Shown piece after piece: positions 1 through 9,758 of a DNA stretch of 64,000 bases (positions are counted from its first letter, which is position 1; each line of letters starts with the position of its first letter). The notes under the pieces are model-generated. The model was not told the origin of the DNA. It made no database searches and was given only the letters and a program-made list of their open reading frames with translations. The translations under genes and the position numbers were made by a program. Source of the stretch: Pseudomonas sp. WN033 (lineage in GTDB: Bacteria; Pseudomonadota; Gammaproteobacteria; Pseudomonadales; Pseudomonadaceae); the NCBI GenBank assembly GCA_002287035.1, contig NSKG01000004.1:186001-250000 (forward strand), written 5' to 3'.

Positions 1-838
1 CCAATGCGGTATGGTTGCGTTTCATCGCCGCCAGCACCCGGTCGGAGCCGGACTGTACCGGCAGGTGCAGGTACTTCACCAGCTTGGGAAGCTCGGCGTG
101 GGCCTGAATGATCGCATCGGAAAACTCCAGCGGGTGGCTGGTGGTGTAGCGGATGCGCTCAATGCCGTCGATCGCCGCCACGGCGTGCAGCAGATCAGCG
201 AAGTCGGTGCCGTCAAACCGGTAGCCGTTGACGTTCTGGCCAAGCAAAGTGACTTCCTTTACGCCGTTCTCGGCCAGGTGAATGATTTCGGCCAGCACGT
301 CGGCCAGTGGTCGGCTGACTTCTTCGCCGCGGGTGTAGGGCACCACGCAGAAGCTGCAGTACTTGCTGCAACCTTCCATGATCGAGACGAAGGCGGTTGG
401 GCCATCGACCCGGGGCTCGGGCAGGCGATCGAATTTTTCGATCTCCGGAAAGGAGACGTCGACCTGGGCGGTCTTGGTGCTGCGCGCGGCGTCGATCATT
501 TCCGGTAGGCGGTGCAGGGTCTGCGGGCCGAATACCACATCAACATAGGCGGCACGGTCACGGATCGCGGTGCCTTCCTGGCTGGCGACGCAGCCACCGA
601 CACCGATGATCAGTTCCGGGTTCTTTTCCTTGAGTGGCCGCCAGCGGCCCAGTTCGGAAAACACTTTTTCCTGGGCCTTCTCGCGGATCGAGCAGGTGTT
701 GAGCAGGATGACATCCGCGTCTTCGGGGTTGTCGGTCAGCTCCATTGCCTGGTGTTCGCCGAGCAGGTCCGCCATGCGCGAGCTGTCATACTCGTTCATC
801 TGGCAGCCGTGGGTCTGGATAAAGAGTTTTTTGGCCAT
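1..838 (-). CDS. miaB: MiaB, tRNA ms2i6A methylthiotransferase (partial)
   Basis: Radical-SAM enzyme that methylthiolates i6A37 of tRNAs reading UNN codons; cytoplasmic. The frame is open from the window edge, so only about the first 279 residues are present and the C-terminus (rest of the radical-SAM domain and the TRAM domain) lies outside. The protein begins [20 protein letters not shown]. Cys12, Cys49 and Cys83 are the expected ligands of the auxiliary 4Fe-4S cluster, and the radical-SAM motif [10 protein letters not shown] gives Cys157, Cys161 and Cys164. The ATG at 838 matches the family start. It is divergent from the DUF1820 gene, as next to P. aeruginosa miaB. Identification is secure; only completeness is missing. 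Confidence 0.96.
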   Translation of the reverse strand, partial: MAKKLFIQTHGCQMNEYDSSRMADLLGEHQAMELTDNPEDADVILLNTCSIREKAQEKVFSELGRWRPLKEKNPELIIGVGGCVASQEGTAIRDRAAYVDVVFGPQTLHRLPEMIDAARSTKTAQVDVSFPEIEKFDRLPEPRVDGPTAFVSIMEGCSKYCSFCVVPYTRGEEVSRPLADVLAEIIHLAENGVKEVTLLGQNVNGYRFDGTDFADLLHAVAAIDGIERIRYTTSHPLEFSDAIIQAHAELPKLVKYLHLPVQSGSDRVLAAMKRNHTAL

Positions 839-874
839 GGGGTCTACGAAGGAATGCACTCGGAAAAAAGCGCG

Positions 875-880
875 ATTATA
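875..880 (-). promoter_or_regulatory. Possible -10 box for miaB
   Basis: On the minus strand this reads TATAAT, a perfect -10 hexamer, 37 bases before the miaB ATG in the 97-bp divergent gap. I do not find a convincing -35 at 16-18 bp, so it is a weak call. Confidence 0.3.
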
Positions 881-935
881 CACGGTATGCTATGATCCGC
901 GCCCGCACTTCATCATCAGCGTGTCCGCAATCCTC

Positions 936-1265
936 ATGAGCAAAGACAAACAGCCGATCTTTCGGGTGATTTTCAACAACCAGGGCCAGGTTTTCGAACT
1001 CTATGCCCGGCAAATTTTCCAGAGCGAACTCTGGGGTTTCATGGAGATCGAGGAACTGGTGTTCGGTGAGCGCTCTGGCGTGCTGGTCGATCCCGGCGAA
1101 GAGAAGCTCAAGACCCAGTTCGAAGGCGTCAAGCGCAGCTTCATCCCGGTTCAGGCGATCGTGCGCATCGACGAAGTCGAGCGTGTCGGTCAGGCCAAGA
1201 TCAGTGAAGCCAAGGGCGGCAACGTTATGCCATTTCCGCTACCGCCCGGCCCGTCCCAAGGCTGA
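936..1265 (+). CDS. DUF1820 family protein
   Basis: Small cytoplasmic protein of 109 residues starting MSKDKQPIFRVIFNNQGQ. It matches the DUF1820 family, a conserved protein of unknown function that sits beside miaB in Pseudomonas. There is no signal peptide or membrane segment. The middle is rich in charged residues, with a conserved-looking FFxVxF-like start and the region EIEELVFGERSGVLVDPGEE. I chose the ATG at 936 because the upstream extension has no family similarity and runs into the divergent promoter region. It faces the minus-strand Sel1 gene 17 bp downstream. No function can be assigned from the sequence. Confidence 0.85.
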   Translation: MSKDKQPIFRVIFNNQGQVFELYARQIFQSELWGFMEIEELVFGERSGVLVDPGEEKLKTQFEGVKRSFIPVQAIVRIDEVERVGQAKISEAKGGNVMPFPLPPGPSQG

Positions 1266-1281
1266 GGTTACGCCTCTCAGC

Positions 1282-1896
1282 CTATTCCAGCGGCTCGGGA
1301 TCGCTCGGGGCTACCGGCGTTTCCGGGCCCAGGGCCGGGCTGGTTTCGGGTACCAGTGCGCGATTGAGCTGCTCTTCACGTAATTGGGCCAGGTAGTTGC
1401 GAAACAGGGTGCTGAGCACCTGATTGGCTACCACCAGTTCTTCCGGCCCCATTTCCTCGGCAATGTGGTCACTGGCATCCATGGCCGCATCCTCGCCGTT
1501 GACCGCCGCCATTTTCAGGATGATGAAGGCCTGGGGCAGATTGCGCGGTACCCCTTCGCCCTGATAGTGCATCAGGCCGAGTCGATACTGGGCAGTGGGG
1601 TGGCCCTGGATCGATGCTTCTTCATACCATTCCAGCGCCATTTCCACGTCGCGCTCCAGCCGCTCGCCGCTGTTGTACAGCTCGCCCATCTCGAATTGGG
1701 CCTGGGCGTCGCCGGCTTTGGCCAGCGCTGTGCACTGCTCGATCGCCAGCGGCAGGCTGTCATCGTCCACCCGATTGAGCGCGCAGCGCTCTTCGGTGCT
1801 GATCAGTAGTGGATTGCCGGATTCGGCCAGGGTCAAGGCTGGCAGCAGCAGACCGAAACCAAGGGGGATTAGCAGGGTGCGTATGGAGGCTGTCAT
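1282..1896 (-). CDS. Sel1-repeat (TPR-like) periplasmic protein
   Basis: 204-residue exported protein. The start at 1896 gives a clear signal peptide (TASIRTLLIPLGFGLLLPALTLAES); a further upstream ATG would bury it. The mature part contains two to three Sel1-like repeats (around residues 65-135), with typical A-Q/Y-x-L/M-G-x-x-Y/H patterns such as AQFEMGELYNSGE and AQYRLGLMHYQGEGV. Such repeats are protein-interaction scaffolds. The tail is rich in Pro and Glu. Its ATG overlaps the stop of the upstream membrane-protein gene (TGATG), so the two are co-transcribed. The position between hemL and DUF1820 matches the P. aeruginosa gene order. Partner and role are unknown. Confidence 0.8.
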   Translation of the reverse strand: MTASIRTLLIPLGFGLLLPALTLAESGNPLLISTEERCALNRVDDDSLPLAIEQCTALAKAGDAQAQFEMGELYNSGERLERDVEMALEWYEEASIQGHPTAQYRLGLMHYQGEGVPRNLPQAFIILKMAAVNGEDAAMDASDHIAEEMGPEELVVANQVLSTLFRNYLAQLREEQLNRALVPETSPALGPETPVAPSDPEPLE

Positions 1897-2561
1897 CACC
1901 GAGGTGCCGTTGTCGAGTCGTTGCTGGGACACGCGTTGTCGCTATTGTGCGCCTGTTCGGCCAGCAGGCCAACCGCCAGTGCGGCGGCGACGAATCCCGG
2001 CAGCAGCCAGCTGGCACCAGCCTCGGCGCTGAGCAGGGCGGTTAATGGCAACTGCTGGCTGAACAGGGTTGGTGCGATCAGGCTGACCGGTGCAATCAGG
2101 CAGAGTCCGGCGATACGCTTGTCGCGGCTCAGATACAGTACTGCGCTGGCCAGCAGGCCGGCAGCACCGATCAGGTTGACCAGCCAGTGGTAGCCGGGTT
2201 GCCAGCCGAGATAGCGCGACAGCTCGAAGCAGGCCATCAGGCCCAGAATGACCTGGCCCCAGATCATCGGCTTCCAGCGCAGACCCCGAGCCAGATAAAC
2301 CGTGGCCAGTCCCAGCAGCGGCAGGCTGATGTGCTGGGCGGCCAGACCGAAGATCCGCTGGGCGTCGGCCATCGCGGCGCTACTGGCCCCCCACTGGCCG
2401 AATGTCAGCAGCAGGCTGCTGAGCGCGGCCAGCAGCAAGGCGACCAGGCTGGCGTTCAATGCACCCCGTGCACCGGCATGCCGTCCGACCCGGCGTGGCC
2501 ATAGCCATAGACTCAGGCCGGCGAGAAACAGGGTCAGGAGCAGGTAGCTGATGGCGATCAT
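1896..2561 (-). CDS. Polytopic membrane protein of unknown function
   Basis: 221 residues with about six or seven hydrophobic segments, starting at the very N-terminus ([20 protein letters not shown]) and followed by a basic loop ([12 protein letters not shown]). I do not recognise the family and see no catalytic motif. It overlaps hemL upstream by 4 bp and the Sel1 gene downstream by 1 bp, so it lies in a hemL - membrane protein - Sel1 operon. That order suggests an envelope role together with the Sel1 protein, but this is only inference from position. Confidence 0.6.
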   Translation of the reverse strand: MIAISYLLLTLFLAGLSLWLWPRRVGRHAGARGALNASLVALLLAALSSLLLTFGQWGASSAAMADAQRIFGLAAQHISLPLLGLATVYLARGLRWKPMIWGQVILGLMACFELSRYLGWQPGYHWLVNLIGAAGLLASAVLYLSRDKRIAGLCLIAPVSLIAPTLFSQQLPLTALLSAEAGASWLLPGFVAAALAVGLLAEQAHNSDNACPSNDSTTAPR

Positions 2562-3838
2562 AGGGCAGCAAAGGCCTTTTCGGCGGCGTCCAGAGTCAGT
2601 TTCAGCTCGGTATCGCCGTGGGCGATTGAGGTGAAACCTGCTTCGAAGGCGCTAGGCGCCAGGTATACGCCAGCATCCAGCATCAGATGGAAGAAACGCT
2701 TGAAGCGTTCGGCATCACTGGCCATCACGTCAGTGAAGGTGACGATATCGTCGGCGCCGCTGAAGTACAGGCCAAACATACCGCCGGCCTGGGTGGTGAC
2801 GAAGGGGATGCCGGCAGCATCGGCGCGCTGTTGCAGGCCGTCGAGCATGCGCGTGGTGTAGTCGGCAAGCTCGGCGTGAAAGCCCGGGCGGCTGATCAGC
2901 TTCAGGGTGGTCAGGCCGGCAGCCATGGCCAGTGGATTGCCGGACAGGGTGCCAGCCTGATAAACCGGGCCGAGTGGAGCGATATGTTCCATGATTGCGC
3001 GCTTGCCACCGAAGCAGCCGACCGGCATGCCGCCGCCGATGATCTTACCGAAGGTGGTCAGGTCCGGGATGACGCCGTAATGCGCCTGGGCACCGCCCAG
3101 GGCGACGCGAAAACCGGTCATTACTTCGTCGAAGATCAGCACCACGCCGTGCTTGTCGCATTGCTCGCGCAGGCCTTCGAGGAAGCCTGGCGCCGGCGGC
3201 ACGCAGTTCATGTTGCCGGCGACCGGCTCGACAATGATGCAGGCCACTTCGTTACCAACCTGGGCCAGGCACTCGGCTACGGCATCGATGTCGTTGAACG
3301 GCAGGGTCAGGGTGTGTTTGGCGAAGGCTGCCGGCACGCCAGCGGAGTTCGGCACGCCCTGGGTCAGGGCGCCAGAACCGGCCTTGACCAGCAGGCTGTC
3401 GGAGTGACCGTGGTAGCAGCCCTCGAACTTGATGATGCTGTCGCGACCGGTATAGCCACGGGCCAGGCGGATGGCGCTCATGGTTGCCTCGGTGCCGGAG
3501 CTGACCATGCGGACCATATCCATCGACGGTACCAGCGAACACACCAGTTCGGCCATCTCGGTTTCCAGTGCGGTCGGTGCACCATAGGACAGGCCGTGGT
3601 CGAGCTGGCGACGCACTGCGTCGAGTACGTCCGGATGGCTGTGACCGAGGATCATCGGGCCCCAGGAGCCGACGTAGTCAACGTAGCGCTTGTCGTCTTC
3701 GTCGATCACATAGGCGCCTTCGGCATGTTTGAAGAACAGCGGGGTACCGCCGACGCTCTTGAACGCGCGAACCGGCGAATTGACGCCGCCGGGGATGTGT
3801 TTCTGGGCGTTGGCAAAGAGGATTTCGGAACGGGACAT
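2558..3838 (-). CDS. hemL: Glutamate-1-semialdehyde 2,1-aminomutase
   Basis: PLP enzyme converting glutamate-1-semialdehyde to 5-aminolevulinate in the C5 heme pathway. 426 residues from the ATG at 3838 ([20 protein letters not shown]), the usual family start; the ATG 21 bases upstream would add residues absent from homologues. The PLP lysine is Lys265 in [14 protein letters not shown], and FDEVMTGFR (around 236-244) carries the cofactor-binding Asp. Length and motifs are complete. It lies 17 bp downstream of thiE, so thiD-thiE-hemL read as one minus-strand unit linking thiamine and heme cofactor synthesis. Confidence 0.97.
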   Translation of the reverse strand: MSRSEILFANAQKHIPGGVNSPVRAFKSVGGTPLFFKHAEGAYVIDEDDKRYVDYVGSWGPMILGHSHPDVLDAVRRQLDHGLSYGAPTALETEMAELVCSLVPSMDMVRMVSSGTEATMSAIRLARGYTGRDSIIKFEGCYHGHSDSLLVKAGSGALTQGVPNSAGVPAAFAKHTLTLPFNDIDAVAECLAQVGNEVACIIVEPVAGNMNCVPPAPGFLEGLREQCDKHGVVLIFDEVMTGFRVALGGAQAHYGVIPDLTTFGKIIGGGMPVGCFGGKRAIMEHIAPLGPVYQAGTLSGNPLAMAAGLTTLKLISRPGFHAELADYTTRMLDGLQQRADAAGIPFVTTQAGGMFGLYFSGADDIVTFTDVMASDAERFKRFFHLMLDAGVYLAPSAFEAGFTSIAHGDTELKLTLDAAEKAFAAL

Positions 3839-3855
3839 GAGTACTCTCTCAGGAT

Positions 3856-4485
3856 TCAAAGGCTGGAAAATAATTCGGTAAAGCCGCGCGCACGACGCTC
3901 GACTTCAGCGGTGGTATCGGCGCCGAACAGGCCGTTGACCACCGCCAGCAGGTCGGCACCGGCGCTGATCAGTTGCGGGCCATTGTGCAGGGTCACGCCG
4001 CCAATGGCGACCAGTGGCAGGCTATAGCGCTTGCGTGCCTGCTCCAGCAGCACCGGGGTGGCCGCCGGAGCGCCGGGCTTGGTCACGGATTGGAAAAAGC
4101 GCCCGAAGGCCAGGTAGCTGGCGCCGGCTGCGGCCGCTTGTTCGGCAAAGTCGAGGCTGGCGTGGCAGGTGGCGCCAATGATCGCGTCGCGGCCCAGTTG
4201 CTGGCGGGCCTCGCGCAGCGAACCGTCGTCGCGGCCAAGGTGCAGGCCGACGCCTAGTTCGGCAGCCAGGGCCAGGTCATCGTTGATAATCAGCTCGGCA
4301 CCGTAATAGCTGCACAGGCTTTTCAACTGAGTGGCTTCGTCGAGTCGGCGGGCACTGTCGGTGGATTTGTCGCGGTACTGCAGCAGTCGGGCGCCGCCGG
4401 CCAGGGCTGCGTCGACCCAGGGCAGCAGCTTGCCGTCGGCCAGCAATTGACTGTCGGTGATGGCGTACAGACCGCGCAGACTCAT
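3856..4485 (-). CDS. thiE: Thiamine-phosphate synthase
   Basis: Condenses HMP-pyrophosphate with thiazole phosphate to give thiamine monophosphate. 209 residues, TIM-barrel; visible motifs are LLQYRDK (pyrimidine-PP binding), INDDLALA, GxHLGRDD and the phosphate-binding end AIGGVT plus [10 protein letters not shown]. The ATG overlaps the thiD stop by 4 bp (ATGA), indicating translational coupling. I looked for a THI-box riboswitch upstream of thiD and saw none in the 61-bp gap. Confidence 0.95.
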   Translation of the reverse strand: MSLRGLYAITDSQLLADGKLLPWVDAALAGGARLLQYRDKSTDSARRLDEATQLKSLCSYYGAELIINDDLALAAELGVGLHLGRDDGSLREARQQLGRDAIIGATCHASLDFAEQAAAAGASYLAFGRFFQSVTKPGAPAATPVLLEQARKRYSLPLVAIGGVTLHNGPQLISAGADLLAVVNGLFGADTTAEVERRARGFTELFSSL

Positions 4486-5282
4486 GGACAGAAGTCCAGC
4501 GGCAGGCGGCGCGGCACATACTGGCCGTGCCCGGGCTGTTCGGCATCGCGCAGGGTGCGCCAGGTGTAGTCGAGCGCCGAGCGGACCGCGCTGGCCAACT
4601 CTTCACCCAAAGCCAGGCGGCCGGCCAGGGCGCTGGCCAGAGTGCAGCCGGAGCCATGGTAGTTGCCGGGCAGGCGCTGGCAGGTAAAATCATGCCGGCT
4701 ACCGTCGGCGCAGTAGAGCCGGTTATGTACTTCACTTTCGTCGCCATGCCCACCGGTGATCAGCAGGTGGCTGATATGTGGCAGCAGGCGCTCGGCGCAC
4801 TCATCGGCGCTGCCTTCGGGTAATTCGGCAAGAATGCGTGCTTCCGGCAGGTTGGGAGTGGCAATGGCGGCTATCGGGAACAGCCGTTCGCGCAGGGCAT
4901 AGCCGACATCATCCTTGCCTAGCGAGCCGCCACCACCGGCACGCAGTACCGGATCGCAGACCAGGGGCACGCCCGGCAGTTGCTGCATCAGCTCGAGTAC
5001 GGTCTCGACCATGTCGACTGAGCCGAGCATGCCAAGCTTGACTGCCGCAATCGGCAGATCGGCGATCACCTTGTGAGCCTGAGCCAGGACCCATTCGCGG
5101 TCCAGTACCCGAAAGTCACTGACATCAACGGTATCCTGCACGGTCAGTGCGGTCACGGTCGGGGCGGCATGACAGCCCTGGGCCAGCAACGCTTCGATAT
5201 CGGCCTGCAGGCCGGCACCGCCGCTGGGATCGTGGCCGGACAGGCAGAGAACAACAGGTCGGGAAGGCATCAGTGTGGTCAT
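4482..5282 (-). CDS. thiD: Hydroxymethylpyrimidine (phosphate) kinase
   Basis: Ribokinase-fold kinase that makes HMP-PP from HMP in thiamine synthesis. 266 residues with the N-terminal [14 protein letters not shown] substrate motif, [14 protein letters not shown], and the C-terminal anion hole/catalytic [11 protein letters not shown] (catalytic Asp replaced by Cys at the position typical of ThiD GSGCT). First gene of the thiD-thiE-hemL operon; divergent from the DUF962 gene at 5422. Confidence 0.94.
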   Translation of the reverse strand: MTTLMPSRPVVLCLSGHDPSGGAGLQADIEALLAQGCHAAPTVTALTVQDTVDVSDFRVLDREWVLAQAHKVIADLPIAAVKLGMLGSVDMVETVLELMQQLPGVPLVCDPVLRAGGGGSLGKDDVGYALRERLFPIAAIATPNLPEARILAELPEGSADECAERLLPHISHLLITGGHGDESEVHNRLYCADGSRHDFTCQRLPGNYHGSGCTLASALAGRLALGEELASAVRSALDYTWRTLRDAEQPGHGQYVPRRLPLDFCP

Positions 5283-5421
5283 GGGCTAAGCTTATCATCA
5301 AGGTGGATAGAACTGCAGGTCAGTCGCCTGGCTGTCAGGGCCATTGGCGCTGATGGGCTATATGGCAGGATTGTCGCTTTATTACAGCCACAATAACAAT
5401 GCTCAGGACAGGTGCAGGCCG

Positions 5422-5847
5422 ATGATGAAACCTATCGATCAATGGTTCGACGAATATGCGGAAAGTCACCAGAACCCGGTCAACAAGCTGTTTCACTGGA
5501 TTTGCGTGCCGCTGATCACGTTCAGCGTGCTGGGTATGTTGTGGGCTATTCATCCCTGGGTCTCGATGCTGGTGGTGGGTGTGGCGCTGGTGTTCTATGT
5601 GATGCTGTCCTGGCGCATCGCTCTGGTGATGTTGGTGCTCAGTCTGGTTATGCTGCTGATTCTGAGCATGATGACCTACGTGTTCTGGCCGTGTCTGGCA
5701 ATTTTCGTGCTGGCCTGGGTGGGTCAGTTCATTGGTCACCACATCGAAGGCAAGAAACCGTCGTTCTTCAAGGATGTGCAGTTTCTGCTGATCGGCCCGA
5801 TCTGGCTGCTGGGGTTTGTGTTCCGTCGGTTGGGGGTAGACTACTAA
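5422..5847 (+). CDS. DUF962 / Mpo1-like membrane protein
   Basis: 141-residue membrane protein of the DUF962 family (yeast Mpo1/YGL010w, a fatty-acid alpha-dioxygenase, and its bacterial relatives). The signature N-terminus is present: KPIDQWFDEYAESHQNPVNK followed by FHWICVPL, with the conserved His pair pattern NPxNKxxHxxxxP; a second His cluster, GQFIGHHIEGKKPSFFKD, lies near residue 110. These histidines are the metal ligands in Mpo1. About four membrane helices. I chose the ATG at 5422 (or 5425) since the family starts just before this motif. It is convergent with rluE, 3 bp away. The enzymatic role in bacteria is inferred from the family. Confidence 0.82.
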   Translation: MMKPIDQWFDEYAESHQNPVNKLFHWICVPLITFSVLGMLWAIHPWVSMLVVGVALVFYVMLSWRIALVMLVLSLVMLLILSMMTYVFWPCLAIFVLAWVGQFIGHHIEGKKPSFFKDVQFLLIGPIWLLGFVFRRLGVDY

Positions 5848-5850
5848 CGC

Positions 5851-6462
5851 TCAGCCAATCTCGCGCCATTCTCCCGGCTGCAGTTCGCCCAGCTCCCATT
5901 CGCCGATCTTAACTCTGACCAGCCGCAGAGTCGGCAGCCCGACAGCGGCGGTCATGCGTCGCACCTGGCGGTTGCGACCCTCACGGATGGTGATCGCCAG
6001 CCAACTGGTCGGCACTGTTTTGCGAAAACGTACCGGCGGGTTGCGCGGCCAAAGTACTGGCTCGGCGATCAGTTCCACTTCGGCCGGTCGGGTCGGCCCA
6101 TCGTTGAGTAGCGGGCCAGCACGCAGTTGAGCCAATTGCTCGGCACTGGGCAGGCCCTCAACCTGGACCCAGTAGGTCTTGGCCAGTTTGTGTTTGGGGT
6201 CAGTGATCCGGGCCTGCAGGCGGCCATCGTTGGTCAGCAGCAACAAGCCTTCGCTGTCGCGGTCCAGGCGTCCGGCGGCGTACACGCCGGGAATGTCGAT
6301 GAAGTCCTTGAGGGTGGCGCGGCCCTGGCCGTCCGTGAACTGGGTCAGTACGTCGAACGGCTTGTTCAGTGCGATCAGACGTGGCCGGTCCGGTGCTGGC
6401 GCGCTCTGACGGCGCGGACGTGATGGACGGCGCGGTGCTGCCGGGGCGGGCTTTCTCGGCAT
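5851..6462 (-). CDS. rluE: 23S rRNA pseudouridine synthase, RluE-type
   Basis: RsuA-family pseudouridine synthase, 203 residues, without an N-terminal S4 domain but with a basic, proline-rich N-tail (residues 1-28). Catalytic motif [17 protein letters not shown] contains the essential Asp. Also present are the [11 protein letters not shown] start, [11 protein letters not shown] and the C-terminal [11 protein letters not shown] motif. The short form lacking S4 is typical of RluE (modifies 23S U2457 in E. coli). Assignment to RluE rather than another RsuA-family member rests on length and lack of S4. Confidence 0.85.
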   Translation of the reverse strand: MPRKPAPAAPRRPSRPRRQSAPAPDRPRLIALNKPFDVLTQFTDGQGRATLKDFIDIPGVYAAGRLDRDSEGLLLLTNDGRLQARITDPKHKLAKTYWVQVEGLPSAEQLAQLRAGPLLNDGPTRPAEVELIAEPVLWPRNPPVRFRKTVPTSWLAITIREGRNRQVRRMTAAVGLPTLRLVRVKIGEWELGELQPGEWREIG

Positions 6463-6501
6463 GGAACGGCCTGCAGGTTGGTTACGGGCCGTTCATGCTA
6501 G

Positions 6502-6522
6502 TGCCGGGGCCGGGCCCCGGCA
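6502..6522. terminator. GC-rich hairpin after the acyl-CoA ligase gene
   Basis: Near-perfect inverted repeat TGCCGGGGCC-G-GGCCCCGGCA, 15 bp downstream of the ligase stop on the minus strand and before rluE. There is no U-run, so it may be a Rho-type or mRNA-stabilising hairpin rather than a classic terminator. Confidence 0.45.
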
Positions 6523-6536
6523 AGTGCTCAGGCGTT

Positions 6537-8015
6537 TCAACTTAGCTTGTGTTTCATGATCTTGCCATTGGCGTTGCGTGGCAGGGCTTCACACAGCTGG
6601 TAAAGGCGCGGGATCTTGTAGTCGGCAAGGCGCGACTCAAGGTAATGGCGCAGTTCGCCAGCCGGGTCTGGCAGCGGCTGGCGCAGTACTACACAGGCCT
6701 TGACGGTCTCACCCCATTGCTCGTGAGGAACGCCGATCACCGCTACCTCCACTATCGCGGGGTGCTGCTCAAGCAGTGCCTCAATCTCTCGCGGGTAGAT
6801 GTTCACACCGCCTGATATGATCAGATCCTTCTTGCGTCCGACGACCCAAAGATAGCCCTCGGTATCACGCCGGGCCAGATCGCCACTGTGCAGCCAGCCA
6901 TCCTCGGTCAGGCAGTCGGCGGTCGCCTGTGGGTTGTTCCAGTAGCCCTGCATCATGGCTTCACTGCGGATGAGAATTTCGCCAACCCTGTCGTCGGTTA
7001 TATCTTTCAACTGTTCATCGACCAGACGGATCTCGGTGTGCAGGGCGCCACGCTTGCCAATCGATCCGGCTTTTTCACTGTGTTCCCTAGGGCCGAGTAA
7101 GGTACCGCTGGGGCCGGCTTCAGTCAGGCCATAGACACAGTAGAACTGATTGGAACCAAAAGCCTGGCTGATCTTGCCGATCTGTTCACTGGAGAGTGGT
7201 GCGCCTCCATAAATCCAGGCCTGCATGGAACTCAGGTCACGTTGACCTATATCCGGTTGTGCGGCGGTCAGCAGAAAAGCTACCGGGGCGCCAAAGAAGT
7301 GGGTGGTGCGCTCACGCTCAACCCAGTCCAGCAGCAGGTCAGGGCGAAACTCACTGAGAACGACGTGGCAAGCACCGACCAGAGTACCGCCAAGCAGGAA
7401 CACATGAACCGGAGCCGAATGGGTCAGCGGCATCATGTGCAGTAACCGGCTGTTGTGATTTACCCCCATTTCCACCGCAGTGGTGGTCGCCACGGTCAAT
7501 ATGTTGAGGTGGTTAAACAGTACGCCTTTGGGACGGCCGGTGGTTCCTGAGGTGTAGAGCAGGGTACAGGCGTCCTGGGGCTGTATCGCCGGCGGCTTAA
7601 AATCGTCGCGGGCCGAACTCAACATGTTGTCCGCCGTATCCAGCAGCAGAGTCGGGCAGCGAGCGGTGCTGCTGGCCAGGATTGACGCCTGTTGTTCACT
7701 GCTCAGTAGCAGTCTGGCCTGGCAGTCATCGAGAATGTATCCGAGCTCTTCGCCACTCAGTCGCGCGTTGATCGGAACCAGGATGGCGCCGAGGTTGATC
7801 ACGGCGAAATAGCTCAATACCCATGGGTAACTGTTGGTCATGAACAGAGCAACTCTGTCGCCTGGGTTAATGTTGTAGTGCTGCCGCAGGTAGCCTGCCA
7901 GCTTCAGGCTCTGTAGATGCAATTGCCGCCAGGTATGTCGGCTGTCAGGGGTGATGATGGCTTCATGGTCTGGATATTTGCGGGCGTTGACGGCCAGCAG
8001 TTCAGCGATCTGCAT
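6537..8015 (-). CDS. Acyl-CoA synthetase (AMP-forming ligase)
   Basis: ANL-superfamily enzyme of 492 residues that activates a carboxylic acid with ATP and CoA. Motifs in order: YTSGTTGRPKG (P-loop, about residue 154), YGLTEAGPSG (adenine/acid-binding), the hinge GWLHSGDLARRDTEGYLWVVGRKKD, and the C-terminal catalytic lysine in NANGKIMKH. Medium/long-chain fatty or aromatic acids are possible substrates; the sequence does not settle which. It follows the acyl-CoA dehydrogenase gene on the same strand but is separated by a strong hairpin and 93 bp, so co-transcription is uncertain. A fatty-acid or ester catabolic role fits the neighbours. Confidence 0.88.
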   Translation of the reverse strand: MQIAELLAVNARKYPDHEAIITPDSRHTWRQLHLQSLKLAGYLRQHYNINPGDRVALFMTNSYPWVLSYFAVINLGAILVPINARLSGEELGYILDDCQARLLLSSEQQASILASSTARCPTLLLDTADNMLSSARDDFKPPAIQPQDACTLLYTSGTTGRPKGVLFNHLNILTVATTTAVEMGVNHNSRLLHMMPLTHSAPVHVFLLGGTLVGACHVVLSEFRPDLLLDWVERERTTHFFGAPVAFLLTAAQPDIGQRDLSSMQAWIYGGAPLSSEQIGKISQAFGSNQFYCVYGLTEAGPSGTLLGPREHSEKAGSIGKRGALHTEIRLVDEQLKDITDDRVGEILIRSEAMMQGYWNNPQATADCLTEDGWLHSGDLARRDTEGYLWVVGRKKDLIISGGVNIYPREIEALLEQHPAIVEVAVIGVPHEQWGETVKACVVLRQPLPDPAGELRHYLESRLADYKIPRLYQLCEALPRNANGKIMKHKLS

Positions 8016-8076
8016 GGAGGGGCATACCTCATTGTTTTTGTAGTTTGGTGTTGCTGGGGGCTTGTTTATCGCCGTG

Positions 8077-8105
8077 AGCCGGCCCTGGCCGTACCAGGGC
8101 CGGCT
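8077..8105. terminator. Strong hairpin between acyl-CoA dehydrogenase and ligase genes
   Basis: 12-bp perfect stem AGCCGGCCCTGG / CCAGGGCCGGCT with a 5-base loop, 3 bp after the dehydrogenase stop on the minus strand. No U-run is visible; it probably weakens read-through into the ligase gene. Confidence 0.5.
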
Positions 8106-8108
8106 GCT

Positions 8109-9758
8109 TCAGCCTGCATTGGGCGTGGCGCGAGCCACCAAAGCCTCCACATCAAGACCGCGGGGCAGGGTGCCGTAGACCCGGCCGTGGCGATCCAGAC
8201 GGCTGGCGATGAAGGCGTCGGAGACTGTGCTGTTGCCAGCCTCCAGCAGCAGCTTGGCCTGCAACGCTACGGCCACGTCCTCGGTCAGTTGGCGGGCGCG
8301 GTACTGGATGTCAGCGGTATCGCGGAAGTCGGTTTGCAGGCGCTGGATATGCGCTGCCAGGTGGGTGTCACCATGGCCGTCGCCCAGTTCGGCGAATAGA
8401 GCATCGAGTACGCCGGCCTCCTTGGACAGCGCGCGCAGCACATCCAGGCACTGGACATTGCCTGAACCCTCCCAGATCGAGTTGACTGGCGCTTCGCGGT
8501 ACAGCCTGGGCAGTATGGTGTCTTCTACGTAGCCGGCGCCGCCCAGGCATTCCTGAGCCTCGTTGATCATGGCCGGGGCGCGCTTGCAGATCCAGTATTT
8601 GCCGATTGCGGTAACCAGTCGGGCGAACTTGTCTTCCTGCTCGTCATGGGCGTTGTCCAGCGCCTTGCCCATGCGCAGGGTCAGGGCTAGCGCTGCCTCG
8701 CTTTCCAGCGCCAGATCGGCCAGTACGTTCTGCATCAATGGTTGCTTGGCCAGCATCCGGCCGCCGACCTTGCGGTGGGCACAGTGGTGAGTGGCCTGGG
8801 TCAGGGCTTGGCGCATCAGCGAGCTGGAACCGATCATGCAATCAAAGCGAGTCAACGAGACCATTTCGATGATGGTCGGTACACCGCGACCTTCCTCACC
8901 GATCATCCAGGCCAGGGCACCACGGTATTCGATTTCGCTGGAAGCGTTGGCCCAGTTGCCCAGCTTGTTTTTCAGGCGCTGGATATAGAACTGGTTGCGG
9001 CTGCCATCCGGGCGGTGGCGTGGCAGCAGGAAGCAGGACAGTCCCTTGTCGGTATAAGCCAGGGTCAGGAAGGCATCGCACATCGGCGCTGAGCAGAACC
9101 ATTTGTGGCCGACCAGTTCGTAGGGCTGGCCAGGACCGCCGACACCAACCGGGTAGGCTCGGGTAGTGTTGGCTCGTACATCGGTGCCGCCCTGCTTCTC
9201 GGTCATGGCCATGCCGATAGTGGCGCCGGTTTTCTGCTCAACCGGCAGGTTGCGTGGGTCGTATTGGCGCGACAGGATCTTTGGCAGCCAATGCTCGGCA
9301 ACGTCCGGCTGCAGTCTGATGGCCGGGACACAGGCGTAGGTCATGGTCAGCGGGCAACTGGTACCGGATTCCGCCTGATTGTGCAGATACATGGTTGCTG
9401 CCCGGGCGACCTGGGCACCGGCGCGTGGGTCGGTCCAGGGAGCTGAAGGGATGCCTGCGGCAATGGCCGCGCCCATCAGCTCATGATAGGCCGGATGAAA
9501 CTCGACCAGATCAATGCGGTGACCATAGCGGTCGTGGCTCTTGAACTGCGGTTTGTTTTCGTTGGCCAGAAATCCGGCCTGCATCAAGGGGCCGCCGGCC
9601 AATTCGCCATAGGCACTCAGCCCGGCATCGGCCCAGTCGCCCTGATAGCGCCGCACCCACTCCTGCAAGGGCAGGTCGCTGCGATAGAGGTTGATGCCAT
9701 CCAGCGGCGGTACCTGGTTGGTGACTTCATGGGTTTCGGCATAGGCGTGCAGGTTCAT
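8109..9758 (-). CDS. AidB-like acyl-CoA dehydrogenase
   Basis: Flavoprotein of 549 residues, about 150 longer than ordinary acyl-CoA dehydrogenases, as expected for the AidB/isovaleryl-CoA-like group. Motifs: MAMTEKQGGTDVRANTT (FAD/substrate loop), KWFCSAP, the AidB-typical SLTRFDCMIGSSSLMRQAL (around residue 300), and QECLGGAGYVEDTILPRLYREAPVNSIWEGSGNVQCLDVLR carrying the signature and catalytic region. It overlaps the downstream-facing tetR gene by 4 bp (tetR is first, same strand), so both form one unit under the tetR operator. Likely oxidises branched or medium-chain acyl-CoA; a DNA-binding role as in E. coli AidB is possible but not shown. Confidence 0.9.
   Translation of the reverse strand: MNLHAYAETHEVTNQVPPLDGINLYRSDLPLQEWVRRYQGDWADAGLSAYGELAGGPLMQAGFLANENKPQFKSHDRYGHRIDLVEFHPAYHELMGAAIAAGIPSAPWTDPRAGAQVARAATMYLHNQAESGTSCPLTMTYACVPAIRLQPDVAEHWLPKILSRQYDPRNLPVEQKTGATIGMAMTEKQGGTDVRANTTRAYPVGVGGPGQPYELVGHKWFCSAPMCDAFLTLAYTDKGLSCFLLPRHRPDGSRNQFYIQRLKNKLGNWANASSEIEYRGALAWMIGEEGRGVPTIIEMVSLTRFDCMIGSSSLMRQALTQATHHCAHRKVGGRMLAKQPLMQNVLADLALESEAALALTLRMGKALDNAHDEQEDKFARLVTAIGKYWICKRAPAMINEAQECLGGAGYVEDTILPRLYREAPVNSIWEGSGNVQCLDVLRALSKEAGVLDALFAELGDGHGDTHLAAHIQRLQTDFRDTADIQYRARQLTEDVAVALQAKLLLEAGNSTVSDAFIASRLDRHGRVYGTLPRGLDVEALVARATPNAG

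Noticed and set aside
2687..4027. 446-codon open frame opposite hemL and thiE
   Set aside because: It has no family features and lies wholly antisense to two well-identified genes; long antisense frames are expected in this G+C-rich sequence.
5283..5421. THI-box (TPP) riboswitch before thiD
   Set aside because: The 61-bp upstream gap lacks the conserved CUGAGA segment and is too short.
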